Origin: Aquanectria penicillioides
Lineage: Eukaryota > Ascomycota > Sordariomycetes > Hypocreales > Nectriaceae
Direction of reading: 5' to 3'
Assembly: GCA_003415625.1 (NCBI GenBank)
Contig: PYIU01000011.1
Coordinates: forward strand, 1,997,001 to 2,061,000
DNA length: 64,000 nt
Shown here: positions 46,901 to 57,921 of the stretch, piece by piece
Layout: every line of letters starts with the position of its first letter
Position numbering within the stretch: position 1 is the stretch's first letter
Made by a program: the position numbers and the translations under genes
Notes under the pieces: generated by a model
What the model was told of the DNA's origin: nothing
The model's input: the letters and a program-made list of their open reading frames with translations, nothing else
The model's database searches: none

Positions 46901-47110
46901 ATCATCATGCGTAAGACCTAGGCTTTTAAAGATCTGTTCCGTTTCGGACTCAACGTCTACCCCACATTTGCATCTTGTCTACAGGAGCGGTATTAGTAAC
47001 AGTGATCCAAAAATAAATATTTGGGAAAGATGGTACCCTACCGGTGAGATTTCGCCTTGGCCAACGTCCGAGGTGACTTTTTTGACACCATCATCTGGTT
47101 TGGTGTCCAT
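43961..47110 (-). pseudogene. OPT-family oligopeptide transporter with in-frame stops
   Basis: Large multi-exon gene read from ATG 47110. Pieces in order: acidic N-terminus (VESETEQIFKSLGLTHDDIE), VYREVRVVIDITDDVNEP, VSTIRAWIIG, LAAINQFFAPRQPAISVAV, LNPGPWTLKEQTLVTIMTNV (the OPT NPGPF/KEH motif), GYSICMMLATQLLGYGLAG, YYWIPGVIMPTMTFFTFF, FNPLSTLDYQW, INSWYPYDNTGQIY, VPDWVYLGIALASM, FFMSDMKLAHYNKIPPR (the SDLKLGHYMKIPPR motif) and a C-terminal FPSWWGTTQYLSTC. In-frame stops are TAG 45915-45917 (between NKAFV and DEGLAANG), TAG 44446-44448 (after LWPIP) and probably TAA 44282-44284; the NPPATP segment before PLNFSN is missing. Splice sites of about eight introns remain usable. The family imports tetra- and pentapeptides, glutathione or metal chelates with protons. 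It lies inside the run of broken genes. Confidence 0.88.
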
Positions 47111-47874
47111 AGTGAGCTCACGGAAGCGGAAATGAGAGTGGAGGAAGTGTAAGAGGCCAAGTAGCTGCCGAAGTACAAAGAGGCAAGTCAATATATGACT
47201 TTTATTACTCGAAGTGTGGCGATGCGCGGTTCATGAACACTAGAGGACTCAAGTTACTGGCTGCTCGTCTCACACCAGTCTCACTTGTATAGACCACAGA
47301 ATCGAAAGGTAGGCGGTCAACAACTGCAAGGATTCCGATGGCGAACTATGCAATGGCCGGGAGCATTTTGAAGTATTTTTCTACCAGTCGCGAATGCCGT
47401 GATGGTTTGAGGGTGCCAGCCGCTAAGCCATTTGAGGTCAACGGGAACGCACACCTGAGATAGAAGAAACTAAAATTCATGGATAGCGACACGTCTAAAT
47501 TGAGCAGACGAATAGATTATCGCTATGTATTCTATTGTTAATTAGCCTTTGACAGGTACAGTAGGTCACCGAATGTAGTTATGCTTGTATCCCTTTCTGG
47601 CCTGAGACCAATACAGAAACATAGATTGCGTGGTTCAACTACTGCAAAGTCACCAAGTGACATTGCCCCACAGATCTAGACCCCAATCAATTGATAAACC
47701 AGGGTCTTTTTCTTATCTTGTTATCTTTGGTGTCCTAATGTCCCCTCTTTACCAGATTTAGCTGGTGCGTTCTGTCGCACCCGATTCGGTTATGAGACCG
47801 AGTCCATAAGAAACCGTCTTGGCCAATTGAATCCCATGTAGTCAGAAGTCATCATATAATCAACTCAGAGGGTT
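47111..47874. other. divergent spacer between OPT and M61 pseudogenes
   Basis: About 760 bp that would be the shared promoter of the two dead genes. Nothing further recognised. Confidence 0.5.
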
Positions 47875-49710
47875 ATGGCTCCGAAATCACTATTCACCAC
47901 GCTCTCATTCTCCTTTACTTACATGCTACTTGCCTCGTGCGCGGAGCACAGCACCCTTGACGTTCCACATCACAGATAATCGGAATTCGTTTCGTTTGCT
48001 CACATGAATGAATCAAAGACAACAAACAGCTATTCGCTGGATTACACCATAAAACCTATATTCTCGGCAAATGGGGAGATGAATGCGCTTGAGATACAAG
48101 TTGTTCTTTCCGAGCCTTCTCTCAAACCCGAACAGATGCTCCTCATGACCCCTCTGGAGATTGTAGGCGTGAATGTGGGTCGCTTCGAGAACAACACGAT
48201 AAGTGCGCGAGATGACGAAGGACATCTGGACCTTACGCACGAGTCAGAGAAGTCTGGTCCTCCAATGGTCAACCAAAAGTGGAGGATCAATAGATCAACA
48301 AACGGACCAGTTGTTGCAAACTACAAGGCGTTGCCACATGAAGTGAACAACTCAACTAAGAACGCGCCGTCTTTCGACTTGCGCCAGAACTTTGGAGGCC
48401 TTCTTGGATCGGGCTACGGATTCTTGGCAGTTCCACCATCGCCACCAACTAACCCTCTTTACAGCACTACAATCCGATGGGACTTGTCTGACTCCCCCAT
48501 CAACACTCGCGCGATTTGGACTTGGGGTGAAGGCCCAGAACCAGTTACGAAAATGTTGAGTGTCACAAGTATTCCGGCAACCTACTTCATCGCTGGGGAC
48601 TTGCGATCGATGTCTCGTGGAAACTTCGGTCTATATTGGCTAGGAACCCCACCGATCAACACCAATGAACTTTCTGACAAGTTGTTCCAATTTTATGGCC
48701 AGATGTCGAAATTCTTTCAAGATGGAGACGATACATACCGTGTATTCATCCGATACAATCCATTCAAGGGTTCCATGGCTGGTACGGCCCTGGAACGATC
48801 ATTCATGTTCAACTATGATGACCAGGATCGTGCTCATCCACTCACATTCCAAGAGTATCTCCTATTCTTAGCACACGAGTGTGTTCACAACTAGGCACAT
48901 CTGGATGCAGGCCCGTCAGACAACTGGTATGCAGAGGGGCTAGCAGAGTATTAATCTCTTCTCATTTCCTACCAAGGCAACCTAATATCGACTAAGACCT
49001 ACCGTGAGGAACTCAACCGGCGGCTTACATCATACTATACCAATCCATTGGTGAATCTGTCTAATCACGAAGTTTCTGAGCTCACCTGGAAACTCTCTGA
49101 CGCCGAGAGGATACCATATGGCCGAGGACTCTTATTTGCATTGAAGCTAGACGCATTGCTATCAACCCAAAGGAACAAGGCAAAAAACGGCTCTATCGAT
49201 GATCTAGTTCTCACAATCTTAAAAAGAGCTCGTGAGAGACAGCCATATGGAGTTCCGGAGTTTATTCATGAACTAGGCTGCTTGCTCCATGGAGGAGAAC
49301 CCAAAGCACAAGAGCTTTATGATGCTATGGTTGCTGGTGAAAAGGTGGTTCCACCAGAAAACAGTTTGGGAAAGTACGGTTTACAGCCCTTTCGTGAAGA
49401 CGCGCAGGTTTGGGAGCTTGGCTTTAATGAAACTACGACAATTCAAGGTGGTCGTATCATTGCCGACCTGGAACCCGGAACCGCGGCGTTTAAATCAGGG
49501 CTGCACGAAGGTGATCAAATCTTGAACAAGCTCAACCTCGATGACTTGAAATCCGATCCAAAAGGCATCTTGAAGTTGGAGATATTGAGGGATGGAGTGG
49601 AAAAGCTCCAAGTATCATTCCTGCCAAGGGGAGAGAGCAAAGTAGAGCGGTGGATTTACAAGCCAAAATCCGACGAGAACACTAAGGGGGGCTGTAGTAT
49701 CGCCAATTGA
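47875..49710 (+). pseudogene. secreted M61-like metallopeptidase with PDZ domain, three in-frame stops
   Basis: One frame of 611 codons from ATG 47875 to TGA 49710, interrupted by TAA 47977-47979, TAG 48892-48894 and TAA 48952-48954. It begins with a secretion signal (LFTTLSFSFTYMLLASC). A beta-rich N-terminal domain (LDYTIKPIFSANGEMNALEI) follows, then FLAHECVHN, an HExxH zinc site cut by the TAG two residues later, then NWYAEGLAEY, where E is the third zinc ligand, cut by the second TAA. A helical domain (GRGLLFALKLDALL) and a C-terminal PDZ (GGRIIADLEPGTAAFKSGL, EGDQILNKLN, LKLEILRDGVEKL) end it. This layout is that of M61 glycyl aminopeptidases. In relatives HN is followed by W, so TGG to TAG explains one stop. 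No frameshift is present, so loss is recent. It is divergent from the OPT gene. Confidence 0.87.
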
Positions 49711-50208
49711 TCATTATGGTATAAGGTGAAGCCTAGAATCAAAAAGTACCATGTGAACTTAGTTTCTAGTCTCGTAGCGTCGAACTTGAATTTGCTTTTT
49801 ATTCATCACCCAGCTTCCACAGTTTCAGTGTACCACATAACTGATGGGTTTGAGGATCACAGATGCAATTAGTATGCCATCATTGTCATGTTGTTATTTG
49901 CGTACCGTCGAGCTTTTGAGGCATTAGAGAGGCCAACTAGTGAAACTTTGAAATGGAACGCTCAATAATTAAGGCCGCACATATGGGTTTGACAGGGAGG
50001 CATAGCCGAAAGCCCTCCGCTGTAGCTATTGTCCAGAATTGTGATCCCATAATATATAATTTGCAAAGTTTAATGTCTTGTGCCCTATGTCTATTTTATG
50101 CCGCACTGCTTCTACTCCTCTCAAGATTATTCCATGAACTTTCGAATGAAAAAAGCTATTATAGTTCGCACTTGAAGGGGCTCACCTCATGTACCTTAAT
50201 AGGCTTAG
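49711..50208. other. convergent 3' spacer
   Basis: About 500 bp between the M61 and ABC pseudogenes. Overlapping open frames have no resemblance to known proteins. Confidence 0.5.
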
Positions 50209-53200
50209 TTAATCCGAGGGGCCTTCCTTCACAAGCTGACGGAAAATTGAATCTGTCTTTTGAATCAAGTTTACTGGCGAGTCGCAGTCGACTATCTGGC
50301 CATTATCAAGTACAACGACTTTGTCGTATTCCATCTGTTAGATAATATGTTAGACAACCATCTGTTGCTTTCATGTATGCTATCCAACTTACTATCATAT
50401 CCAGATGATGGGTGATCGTGATCGAAGTACGATGTTGCATTTTGCTTTTCATCACATCATGGATGATATTCTTAGTTTTGACATCCATCGCACCGGTGGC
50501 TGTCATGGGTTAGGCTCGTACCCCAAACGGGATGGCATACATACCCTCGTCTAGAATCATGATTCTCCTCTTCGACAATATTGCACGAGTTAGGGCAATC
50601 ATTTGTATCTGCCCCGCCGACAAAGAGGTTCTGGAAAATAGTATTCGTTAGTCAACTTCAATTCTGGTAAGTAGAAGTCCAATGATAATCAGCTTACCCT
50701 CCACTAGAGATCCTGTGCTCAAGAACATCGTTATTCTTGTCTAAGTTGAAAATCTGTCGCATCTGACAAGTTTCAGCGATTTCCAACAGCTCATCATCCT
50801 TGATGGTTCTCGCAAGATCGAGATTGTCTCGCAATGTGTGTCAAAAACAGCCGGCTCTCGCGGCACAAGCGCAACCCGTTTCCGTAGTTCCGTTAGGTTC
50901 ATCCGCGAAATATTGATGCCATCAATGCGTATTTGCCCCTTTGAAACGGCGTCCTGATCCAAAGCACGCAGAAGCGCCATGACAAACGATGATTTCCCAG
51001 CGCCAGTTCTACCCACGACGGCGACATGTTCTCCAGCGTTGATTGTAAGGTTCAAATCACTCAGGCAGGGTACTCCTCCAGGTGTGTATGATGCTGTGTA
51101 TGAATCGAAAACAATTGAAGGATTAGAAGCCCAGCCGTGAGGCGGCAGTAGCTCCTCGTCTGCGTTGCTTTCTGTTGGGTTTGCTGCGTAGCGCCATCTC
51201 CTCTCAGCGGAGATGATATCTGCCTCTAGGTTAGATCGAATGCGAACAAGATTGTTGAATTGAATAGTGATCTAGGAGATGAAGCCCATGACCAGACCTA
51301 GTGTACTAGATGAGGCATTGATGGAGAGAAGGAGGCCAGAAGATAAGAGTTGAATGACACTAATTTCCAAAAAGTTAGCTTTTCCAGAGCAGTGGGAACT
51401 TTGTTGCGTTTGTCTTTACCTAGCAAGAACTTGCAATCGTAACATCAACCAAATATCAAGAGCTAGGAAGGGACCACAGATTTTAATATGATCATCAATA
51501 GCCTGTCTGGCCCTTTGCTGGAACAGAGTACATTGTTCGTAAGCCCGTATCGTAGGCGCTCCGGCCTTGATTTCTGCCGCAGAGTTGAGAATGGGACCGC
51601 GGGCTATAATTTCCATCTTCCTCAATTGTTGACAGGAGTCGAGGTAGTATGAGTGAGTTGCATAGTAGATGATTCTGATGGGAATGAGGTAGAAAATACT
51701 CAGATATGACGTAGCGATAATGACCATGATAGCCGAAGAAGTCGTTACGATCAATGCAGCCAGCCCGATAAGCCCGCCGCTAACGGGAATATCAACCTTA
51801 TTGATATCATTGGTGAAGCGGTTTATAATCTGCCCAAGGGAATTCTCACAGAAGAAACCGAATTTGCTTTCCAAGACACCTTTGGTGAGTTCCGCGTGGA
51901 TTCTTCGTGCAGCGGGAATCACACACAAGAACCAGGCTGTCAAAACAAACCCGGCAGAAATAACCCCGCCAAAAGTTCCGCAAGCCGCATAGTATATCAG
52001 TTTATCTGAGTGGCCAGTACTTTCAAAATCGTCGGACAGAAGCGTGAGAAAGTAGTGAGAAATGACCTCGCATAATTTTGAGAGTGCCGCAATGCCGAGC
52101 ACAAGCGGCCATCCACCCTTCTTCGCCATACTGATAAATCTCCGATATGTGGCAATGTTGACTTTTTCGTTTGTATCGCGCGACATTGGATCCTGGACTG
52201 CCTTATGGATCAGGGGCGTATCTTCCATGACCCTATCTGGGCTGACGGGTTTGTTTTTGGCCTGTGAAGCATGGTTGATTGACCCATACCCACTTTGAGG
52301 ATTTTTGATCAATGTTGCGTTCTTAGTTGCTTCTTGTGAACTACTGAATAGCCCCTTGTCGGAGGAGGCTGATGCCCGTGCGTTAGGTAAAGCAGAGACG
52401 GGACTCAGGGTGCCGTGAGAGACCATATACAGAGAGCTAGCGATTTGCATCAATGCTTCAGAGGAGGTGGTAACAATCGTTGTGGTATTTTTGAGAATGC
52501 CACTAGGGCCAAAGACATTGTCAATCATGTGTCGTCGAACCTTACTGTCAACAGCAGCAGGGGGATCATCGAGGACAATAATATCTCGCCGAGAGTATAT
52601 GGCTCTCGCCAGGGCCACGCGACTTATCTGGCCACCTGACAAAGCAATGGATGTCCCTCCGAGAACAGTGGCATCTCCCTGTGGAAGACTCCGCAAGTCG
52701 ACATGTAAAGAAACAGCCTCAAGGACCTTTTTGCAAAAAGGCCCGTCGAGAGGGAGCCCGAACAGAATATTTTCTTGAACAGTGCCATTGATGATGAAGG
52801 GCTTCTGGGAAGCATAGGCCGTGCGGCCTCGTACCAAGATATATCCATCACACGGTGAACAATCACCGACAATGGAACGTAGAAGAGTCGTTTTCCCAGA
52901 ACTTGTTGGCCCCGAGATGACTACCAAACCCTGCGTGTCTACTTTCATCGAGCATTCACGCAAAATCGGGTTGGCCATAAAGTCATTTTCCGGAGGACGG
53001 AAGCTGCAACGGTGCATCGTAATCTCCACTCGTGCGACTGGATGCGTGCTATTTTTACCGGCTGTTTTGACGAGAGGCTCAGCATATAAGAGATACTCCC
53101 GTATCCGATCGAAAGATATAACGCCTGGTTTATACAACATGATCATGGTCGGGAGCAACGCGATGGCTCTATTGATACTGAAGATGAATGCCAGTGACGG

Positions 53201-54950
53201 GAACACGACGTCGCTACAGAGACGCCCGTGGAGTGCAGCATATGCATAAAATGATGTAAAGGTCAAAACCACAGGTATCACATATACGAGAGATACAATC
53301 GCGGCATTGGATCTTGCAAGGCCCTTTACGCGATTTAGCTCTTCTTCTCGCGCAGCACTGATTTTTCGCTGAAATACGGCCTGGAGGGCACCGAGTTTGA
53401 TCTGTTTTGAATATTGAAGAACCTGCGTGACTAACGCAATTCGAGTATCTTTGGCTGCCATAATACTAGATGTGTCTTGGGTGATTCGCTGTGTGACTTT
53501 GGAGAAGATTGGAAGGACAAGACCCTATTTGAATGAGTGTGTTAGTATGGAGATTATACGAGTTCTTTTGAGATAAGAACATACGGTTACGAATGTTGCA
53601 ATTCCTATACTTTTCCAGCTGAGGAAATATATCAGTGCCGTCAGACTGACGACAACTTGAACCGGCAGCATCCACGTCAAATGGACTTGTTCCACGAGGT
53701 CAAATACTCGAGGCAAATCTACCTCTATCAAAACTGATGCTTCTAGCATACCTTCGATGACCTGGTTCGACGTTGAAAGTCCCTGGTCGCAGAGGTACAC
53801 GGTCAATATAGATAGCAGCTTCAAGCCTAGCACCCGCAGTCGGTATCTTGTATGGGCTTCGCTGATGACCCCAATTGAACTAGCGGCGAATAGATATACA
53901 ACCGAAATCCATTGACGTTCCTGCAGTAGGGAACGGAGAAGAAATGGCTGAACAAACGTCATGATCAAATTGAGGCATGCGAATGACGCACTCAATATTA
54001 AAGGCCAAGGAAACTTGTGAACCAAAATCCACAAAAGGCCATGGCGTAATGCTGATGCCTGAATGCCATACTCATGCTTCTCTATTGTCGGGGTGTTGAG
54101 TACAGAGAGCTCTCCCGATACCGGCCAAAGAGCATCTGTGCTGATCTCCTTCGATGCTGCTTGCTTGATGAACGAGTCGAGCCATGATAACGTAAAGCCC
54201 GGAAGCGGAGCAGTCCTCGCGAGCGGATGGTGGCCCGCCGATGCAAGGACTTCATGTGGGTAGCTCAAAATTCCGAGAAGGGAAATGAAGTATACCCCGG
54301 TAATAAGAACGTTCCAGCTGGTGGAGCGTTGGTCAAGGATGCATACCAATCCCCAGTTGATGCATGCAAACAAAGCAAATAAGGCATCCCAGATATCCAC
54401 GGAGTCTAAAGCAAGCGACAAGGTAGAAATAACCGAAGTAAGGAATATTGAAAGGACAGAGAGGGAGGACTGATGAAGGATTTTAGGCCCAACCTTCAAT
54501 CCCATAATGTCTTGTGCCGAGATTACCACGGAGACTAATAACAAAGTCCAATGCGTAAGCTAGGAATTCGTCTTAGTTCAAAGTACAATAATAGCAGAGC
54601 ATCACTCAAGACGTACAAAGATAAGAACTCTAGGCAAGTTCCATGTCTCAGACGACAACAACAACTTGGGCTGCCGACGAGCCAACCTTAAGATGGTGAA
54701 GCAAATATACGTTGTCGTACCGCCCACAAAGACGGGCCTGTTGTCGCGTTAGTATAAGATGCGACCAAACATAACTAAACATGCCCTAAGTACGAGTCTC
54801 CCCTCATGACTAGCACGACTTTGACCTTACTTGGGTAACCTTTGCTGTCAGTTGGGGGAGTAGTAATAATGACAGTGCAGGTAGGGCTGAAGTGAGAGCG
54901 TTATAAGGATAACATATCAACGAAAAGTGTGGCAAAGAGAAAAACAGAAT
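50209..54950 (-). pseudogene. ABCC (MRP-type) full-size ABC exporter with stop and frameshift
   Basis: Multi-exon gene, 3' end TAA at 50209-50211; the 5' end is unresolved (exons near 54950-54818 and 54737-54602, no clear ATG). Order: hydrophobic TMD0, linker, TMD1 (PFLLRSLLQERQWISVV, AKDTRIALVTQVLQYSKQIK), NBD1 with Walker A ISGPTSSGKTTLLRS, signature ALSGGQISRVALARA and Walker B DIIVLDDPPAAVD, then TMD2 (FFCENSLGQIINRFTNDINK, KAGAPTIRAYEQ) and NBD2 with Walker A VVGRTGAGKSSFVMALLRA, signature SLSAGQIQM and Walker B IMILDE. TAG 51272-51274 interrupts the last helix before NBD2 (VMGFIS, then ITIQFNNLVRIR), and one base is missing near 50835-50841 (after EPAVFDT; the other frame continues LRDNLDLARTIKDDE). 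NBD1 has DDP where the catalytic Glu would be, as expected of ABCC degenerate sites. It would have exported conjugates or metabolites. Confidence 0.88.
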
Positions 54951-55349
54951 TCTAAAGGTCTATCGTATGAAGCATAGCATCCTTGTTTGATTCCAAACAG
55001 TATCGATTTAAGAAAGGTCACAACTAGGCAGATAATGCCAAGACAAAATCACACACTCGAGGATGCGTGGAGTCGCGAAGCAAGATAATTGCCAAATACG
55101 GTCAACGAGACCGCGCAGACCCTAACTAGGTAATTATATCCTCGTTCCACTATTAGTCAGATAAACCAAATTAACGATCGAAATCATCAATACTAAATTC
55201 AGGCCAATGCAGTTTGATTCATGGCTGCAAATTACACATTAAACCGTAGTTCCCCTTTCCGACCGTGACGAGACTTTGCCCGTGGGTTAACATGCTTTAT
55301 GGTAATGTTCGTCACTAGGTGGCCTGTTCATGATTTTCTCAAGCCAAAG
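54951..55349. other. intergenic
   Basis: About 400 bp with nothing recognised. Confidence 0.5.
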
Positions 55350-56318
55350 TTAACCGATGCTGCCGAAACCGAAATTAAGAAAAGGGCGATAGCGACTAAC
55401 CTCAAGTAAAGTCCACTGGCGGCCAAAGCCCCCATGATCAACATCCAGAGGTGTTGCTTCTCCGTTTGAAACAAGCCTCTGGACTTTCTGAAGGTCTCCA
55501 ATACAACAATGGCAGATAATAGGAGAATCCCGAGGAATATACTCGTATGTCTTCAAGCTCATGTTCCATCCACATTGAGACTCACAGATGCCAATATCCC
55601 AACTTAACTAGAAATCCAACTGGGTAGACGAAACGAACCATGGAGCTCAGTCTTTCCTTGATGCTTGCCTTTCCTTTTCAGATATTGACTGTTATTTCTC
55701 TGGTCGGAACCATAATTTAGAGTCTCAAATCTGGGTTTCTGTGTTTGATTTGCCTCGGGATTTGAAACGGTCGGTATTTGTTGGGTCGACAACTCGGTTA
55801 TTGGGTTCAGTTGCTGTGAGATGTTTCATGGCGAACCGAGATTTCTGATTCAAATCTTCGAAGAATCATTCCATGTGTGGCAAGGGAGCTTGTGTATTTC
55901 TGGTCTCTCCGTCTCTGCTCTTCAGCCAGGTACATCATGTAAGCAAGCTCCAGCGATGCTTTCGCCTTGTGCAGCTCTTCCAATAATTCCTTCACGTCGT
56001 CTTCTTTGAAGGCGGCATACGATCTGCCGCGTAACTGAGAATGTTTCATTAAACAAGATTCCATTCTGTCGACCAGTTGTTGTATATCGACCGTATTGAG
56101 TTGGCATTCCATATGCAGCGTGCAAGGGTCATGTTGTTAGAATCACTTTCCTGTCGATAGTTTTCAAGATCCTGCATTGCCATAACCATAGTTTCAATGC
56201 TGAAACCAAGCTTCGATACAGTTTTAGGAGCATCCCTCGCAGCTTGGTGCATCCTCTTCGGCCTCATAGCACTTTCGCCCAGCTGAAAACTGAGGGTATT
56301 AGACCAGCAGAGCCACAA
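55350..56318 (-). pseudogene. relic of a fungal ankyrin-repeat protein
   Basis: Fragments on the minus strand look like the N-terminal helical domain and first ankyrin unit of fungal ankyrin proteins: NTVDIQQLVDRMESCLMKHS, AKASLELAYMMYLAEEQRRR, GSFRLPSWIS, then in another frame YEYIPRDSPIICHCCIGDLQ and VQRLVSNGEATPLDV. The order is right (helices, a beta hairpin with LPSWI, then the short ankyrin entry) but the frame changes at about 55603, stops intervene, and only one ankyrin unit remains before the sequence loses resemblance near 55350. The family is of intracellular scaffold proteins, sometimes with NACHT. Recognition rests on weak, pattern-level resemblance. Confidence 0.5.
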
Positions 56319-56764
56319 ATAGTTGGGCTGGGTTAGCGATATGTATCGCTGGAGCGCGCCTTCACGTGTCCAGATCTAAGTAATATTATTAGTTCCATCG
56401 ATATGATTCTTCTGCGTCCATATTAATGCACACGAAGCTGCTCAATTTCGTGTATTTCGGTTAGACCATGCTACCCTATAGTCTTCAATTTGCGTGTGCA
56501 TTCAAGCGAAGGGCGGACTCTAGAGTTCCACGGCGGTGATTTGCATTTGTGCTCATTCATTTATTTCATCAACTCAGAATAAAGGGTACGATTATGGTAT
56601 CTTCGGATAATAGGAGGTGGAGTAGGTGTTGCGGATGGAACGATTTCGAAAGAGGCTTTTGCAGCCCAACAAACCACAACCTACATCAAGTTAAAGCTTT
56701 AGTCGCCCATTCGTAAATATCTGTCCACATCTCCTCATTCGCCTTCAACCGACGACCCTCCCAC
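56319..56764. other. spacer between two relics
   Basis: About 450 bp. Contains the end of a short frame (56686) that may hold the last helix of the alpha/beta hydrolase relic in a shifted frame (NDSEWEGRRLKANEEMWTDI). Confidence 0.45.
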
Positions 56765-57230
56765 TCAGAATCGTTGATACGTCCCCAAAAGCGAGTAAAG
56801 CAATGCGGCGCAGTCGTGGATAGCAACGGGGAACTGATGTTGTGGGGCGAAGCTGTACTCCAAACTTGCAACACAAAAACCGTATTTATTGGCGAGGAGG
56901 TGCGCTTATTCGTCATCCATCTAAGCATCTCCAATAACCCAACCGCCGCCGTGCATGAGAATGAATAACGGAAGATTTTTATCAGGGCTCACATTGTGGG
57001 AGAGGAAGATTCGTACGGGTAGCTATGGACGGGATGTGTATGTCTTGATGGAGGTTGGGGCAACAGACTTCCAATGCTCTCTCGTGTAGGCACGATATGC
57101 GCCAAAAAGAGCATTGGACACATTATGGAAGAAAAAGGCTCGAATGGAAAATTGAACACTTTGGAACCAAGACACGGCCTGTCGAAGAGCGGGCTTGGCC
57201 GTGGTAGCGGCACCGTCAACCGGGCGAGCC
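56765..57230 (-). pseudogene. relic of alpha/beta hydrolase with three in-frame stops
   Basis: Read in one minus-strand frame: VSWFQSVQFSIRAFFFHNV, FGAYRAYTREHWKSVAPTS, IKTYTPRP, stop TAG 57023-57025, LPVRIFLSHNVSPDKNLP, LFILMHGGGWVIGD (the HGGGW oxyanion-hole motif of hormone-sensitive-lipase-like hydrolases), stop TAG 56921-56923, stop TAA 56906-56908, then NKYGFCVASLEYSFAP and HQFPVAIHDCAALLYSLL. This is the first half of an esterase or lipase fold; the GDSAGG nucleophile block and the rest are missing, although a shifted frame reaches a plausible C-terminal helix at about 56690. The family hydrolyses carboxyl esters or lactones. It cannot be functional. Confidence 0.78.
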
Positions 57231-57921
57231 TGTGCAACAGAGTCTGAAGTCGTGAGTCTGTAATTCTCGGCATAAGGCGTCCATGGATGCCTTTCTCGTC
57301 TTCATCGCCAAACTTATATCTAGCATTCCACCGTTCATACAATCCAATATTACAAATACATTGCGGACATAATCCAAGGTCCGCAACGAAACCGGGACGC
57401 CCAATATGATGCTCCTGGAACGGTGGTCATTGACCAATAGGCTTCGGCCCTTGAACGGTGTGCGAGCGGAGCGTCGGAGAAATGAAGCGGAGGTGCGGTC
57501 TGGTGTGACAGTGGTCGTCTCCACCCATGTCTGGTGGATACATACAAACTGGGTTTATCAAAATGCTGCTGCTTCTATATGCGCCGAGGATGAGTCTCAC
57601 TTGTTCGAGTATTCCATACAGCCGTCGCAACTTTGTGTGTTGCTAGAGCCTCAGGGCACCAGGATACAAATGGGTGGTGACATGCACAGCCACAGTGTCG
57701 CAGCCTCGCGAGGCGGAATCATGGGCGAACTAATGGCTGCCTCTAGACTCTAGAGCCTCTGGAGGCCATTCAGCTCGAGTCTTCGTCACCCCGCTCTCGC
57801 GTCCTCCACGAGTTTGATATCGTCGAACCCGCTCGAGTGTGAAGCTTGCATCTCCAGAAGCCTGCTCCCAGAAACCTGATGTCGATCATCAAACAGCCTG
57901 TTCGCTTCGCGCCAAGGGAAA
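57231..57921. other. intergenic upstream of kinase
   Basis: About 690 bp. Open frames on both strands have no domain resemblance. It includes the presumed kinase promoter. Confidence 0.5.

Noticed and set aside
43961..49710. Programmed stop-codon readthrough or recoding as explanation for the stops
   Set aside because: Stops of all three kinds occur, in several unrelated genes, together with indels and deletions in neighbours, and intact genes in the window end with ordinary stops.
49953..50345. 130-codon frame on the plus strand at the 3' end of the ABC gene
   Set aside because: It is antisense to the last ABC exon and spacer and shows no independent resemblance.
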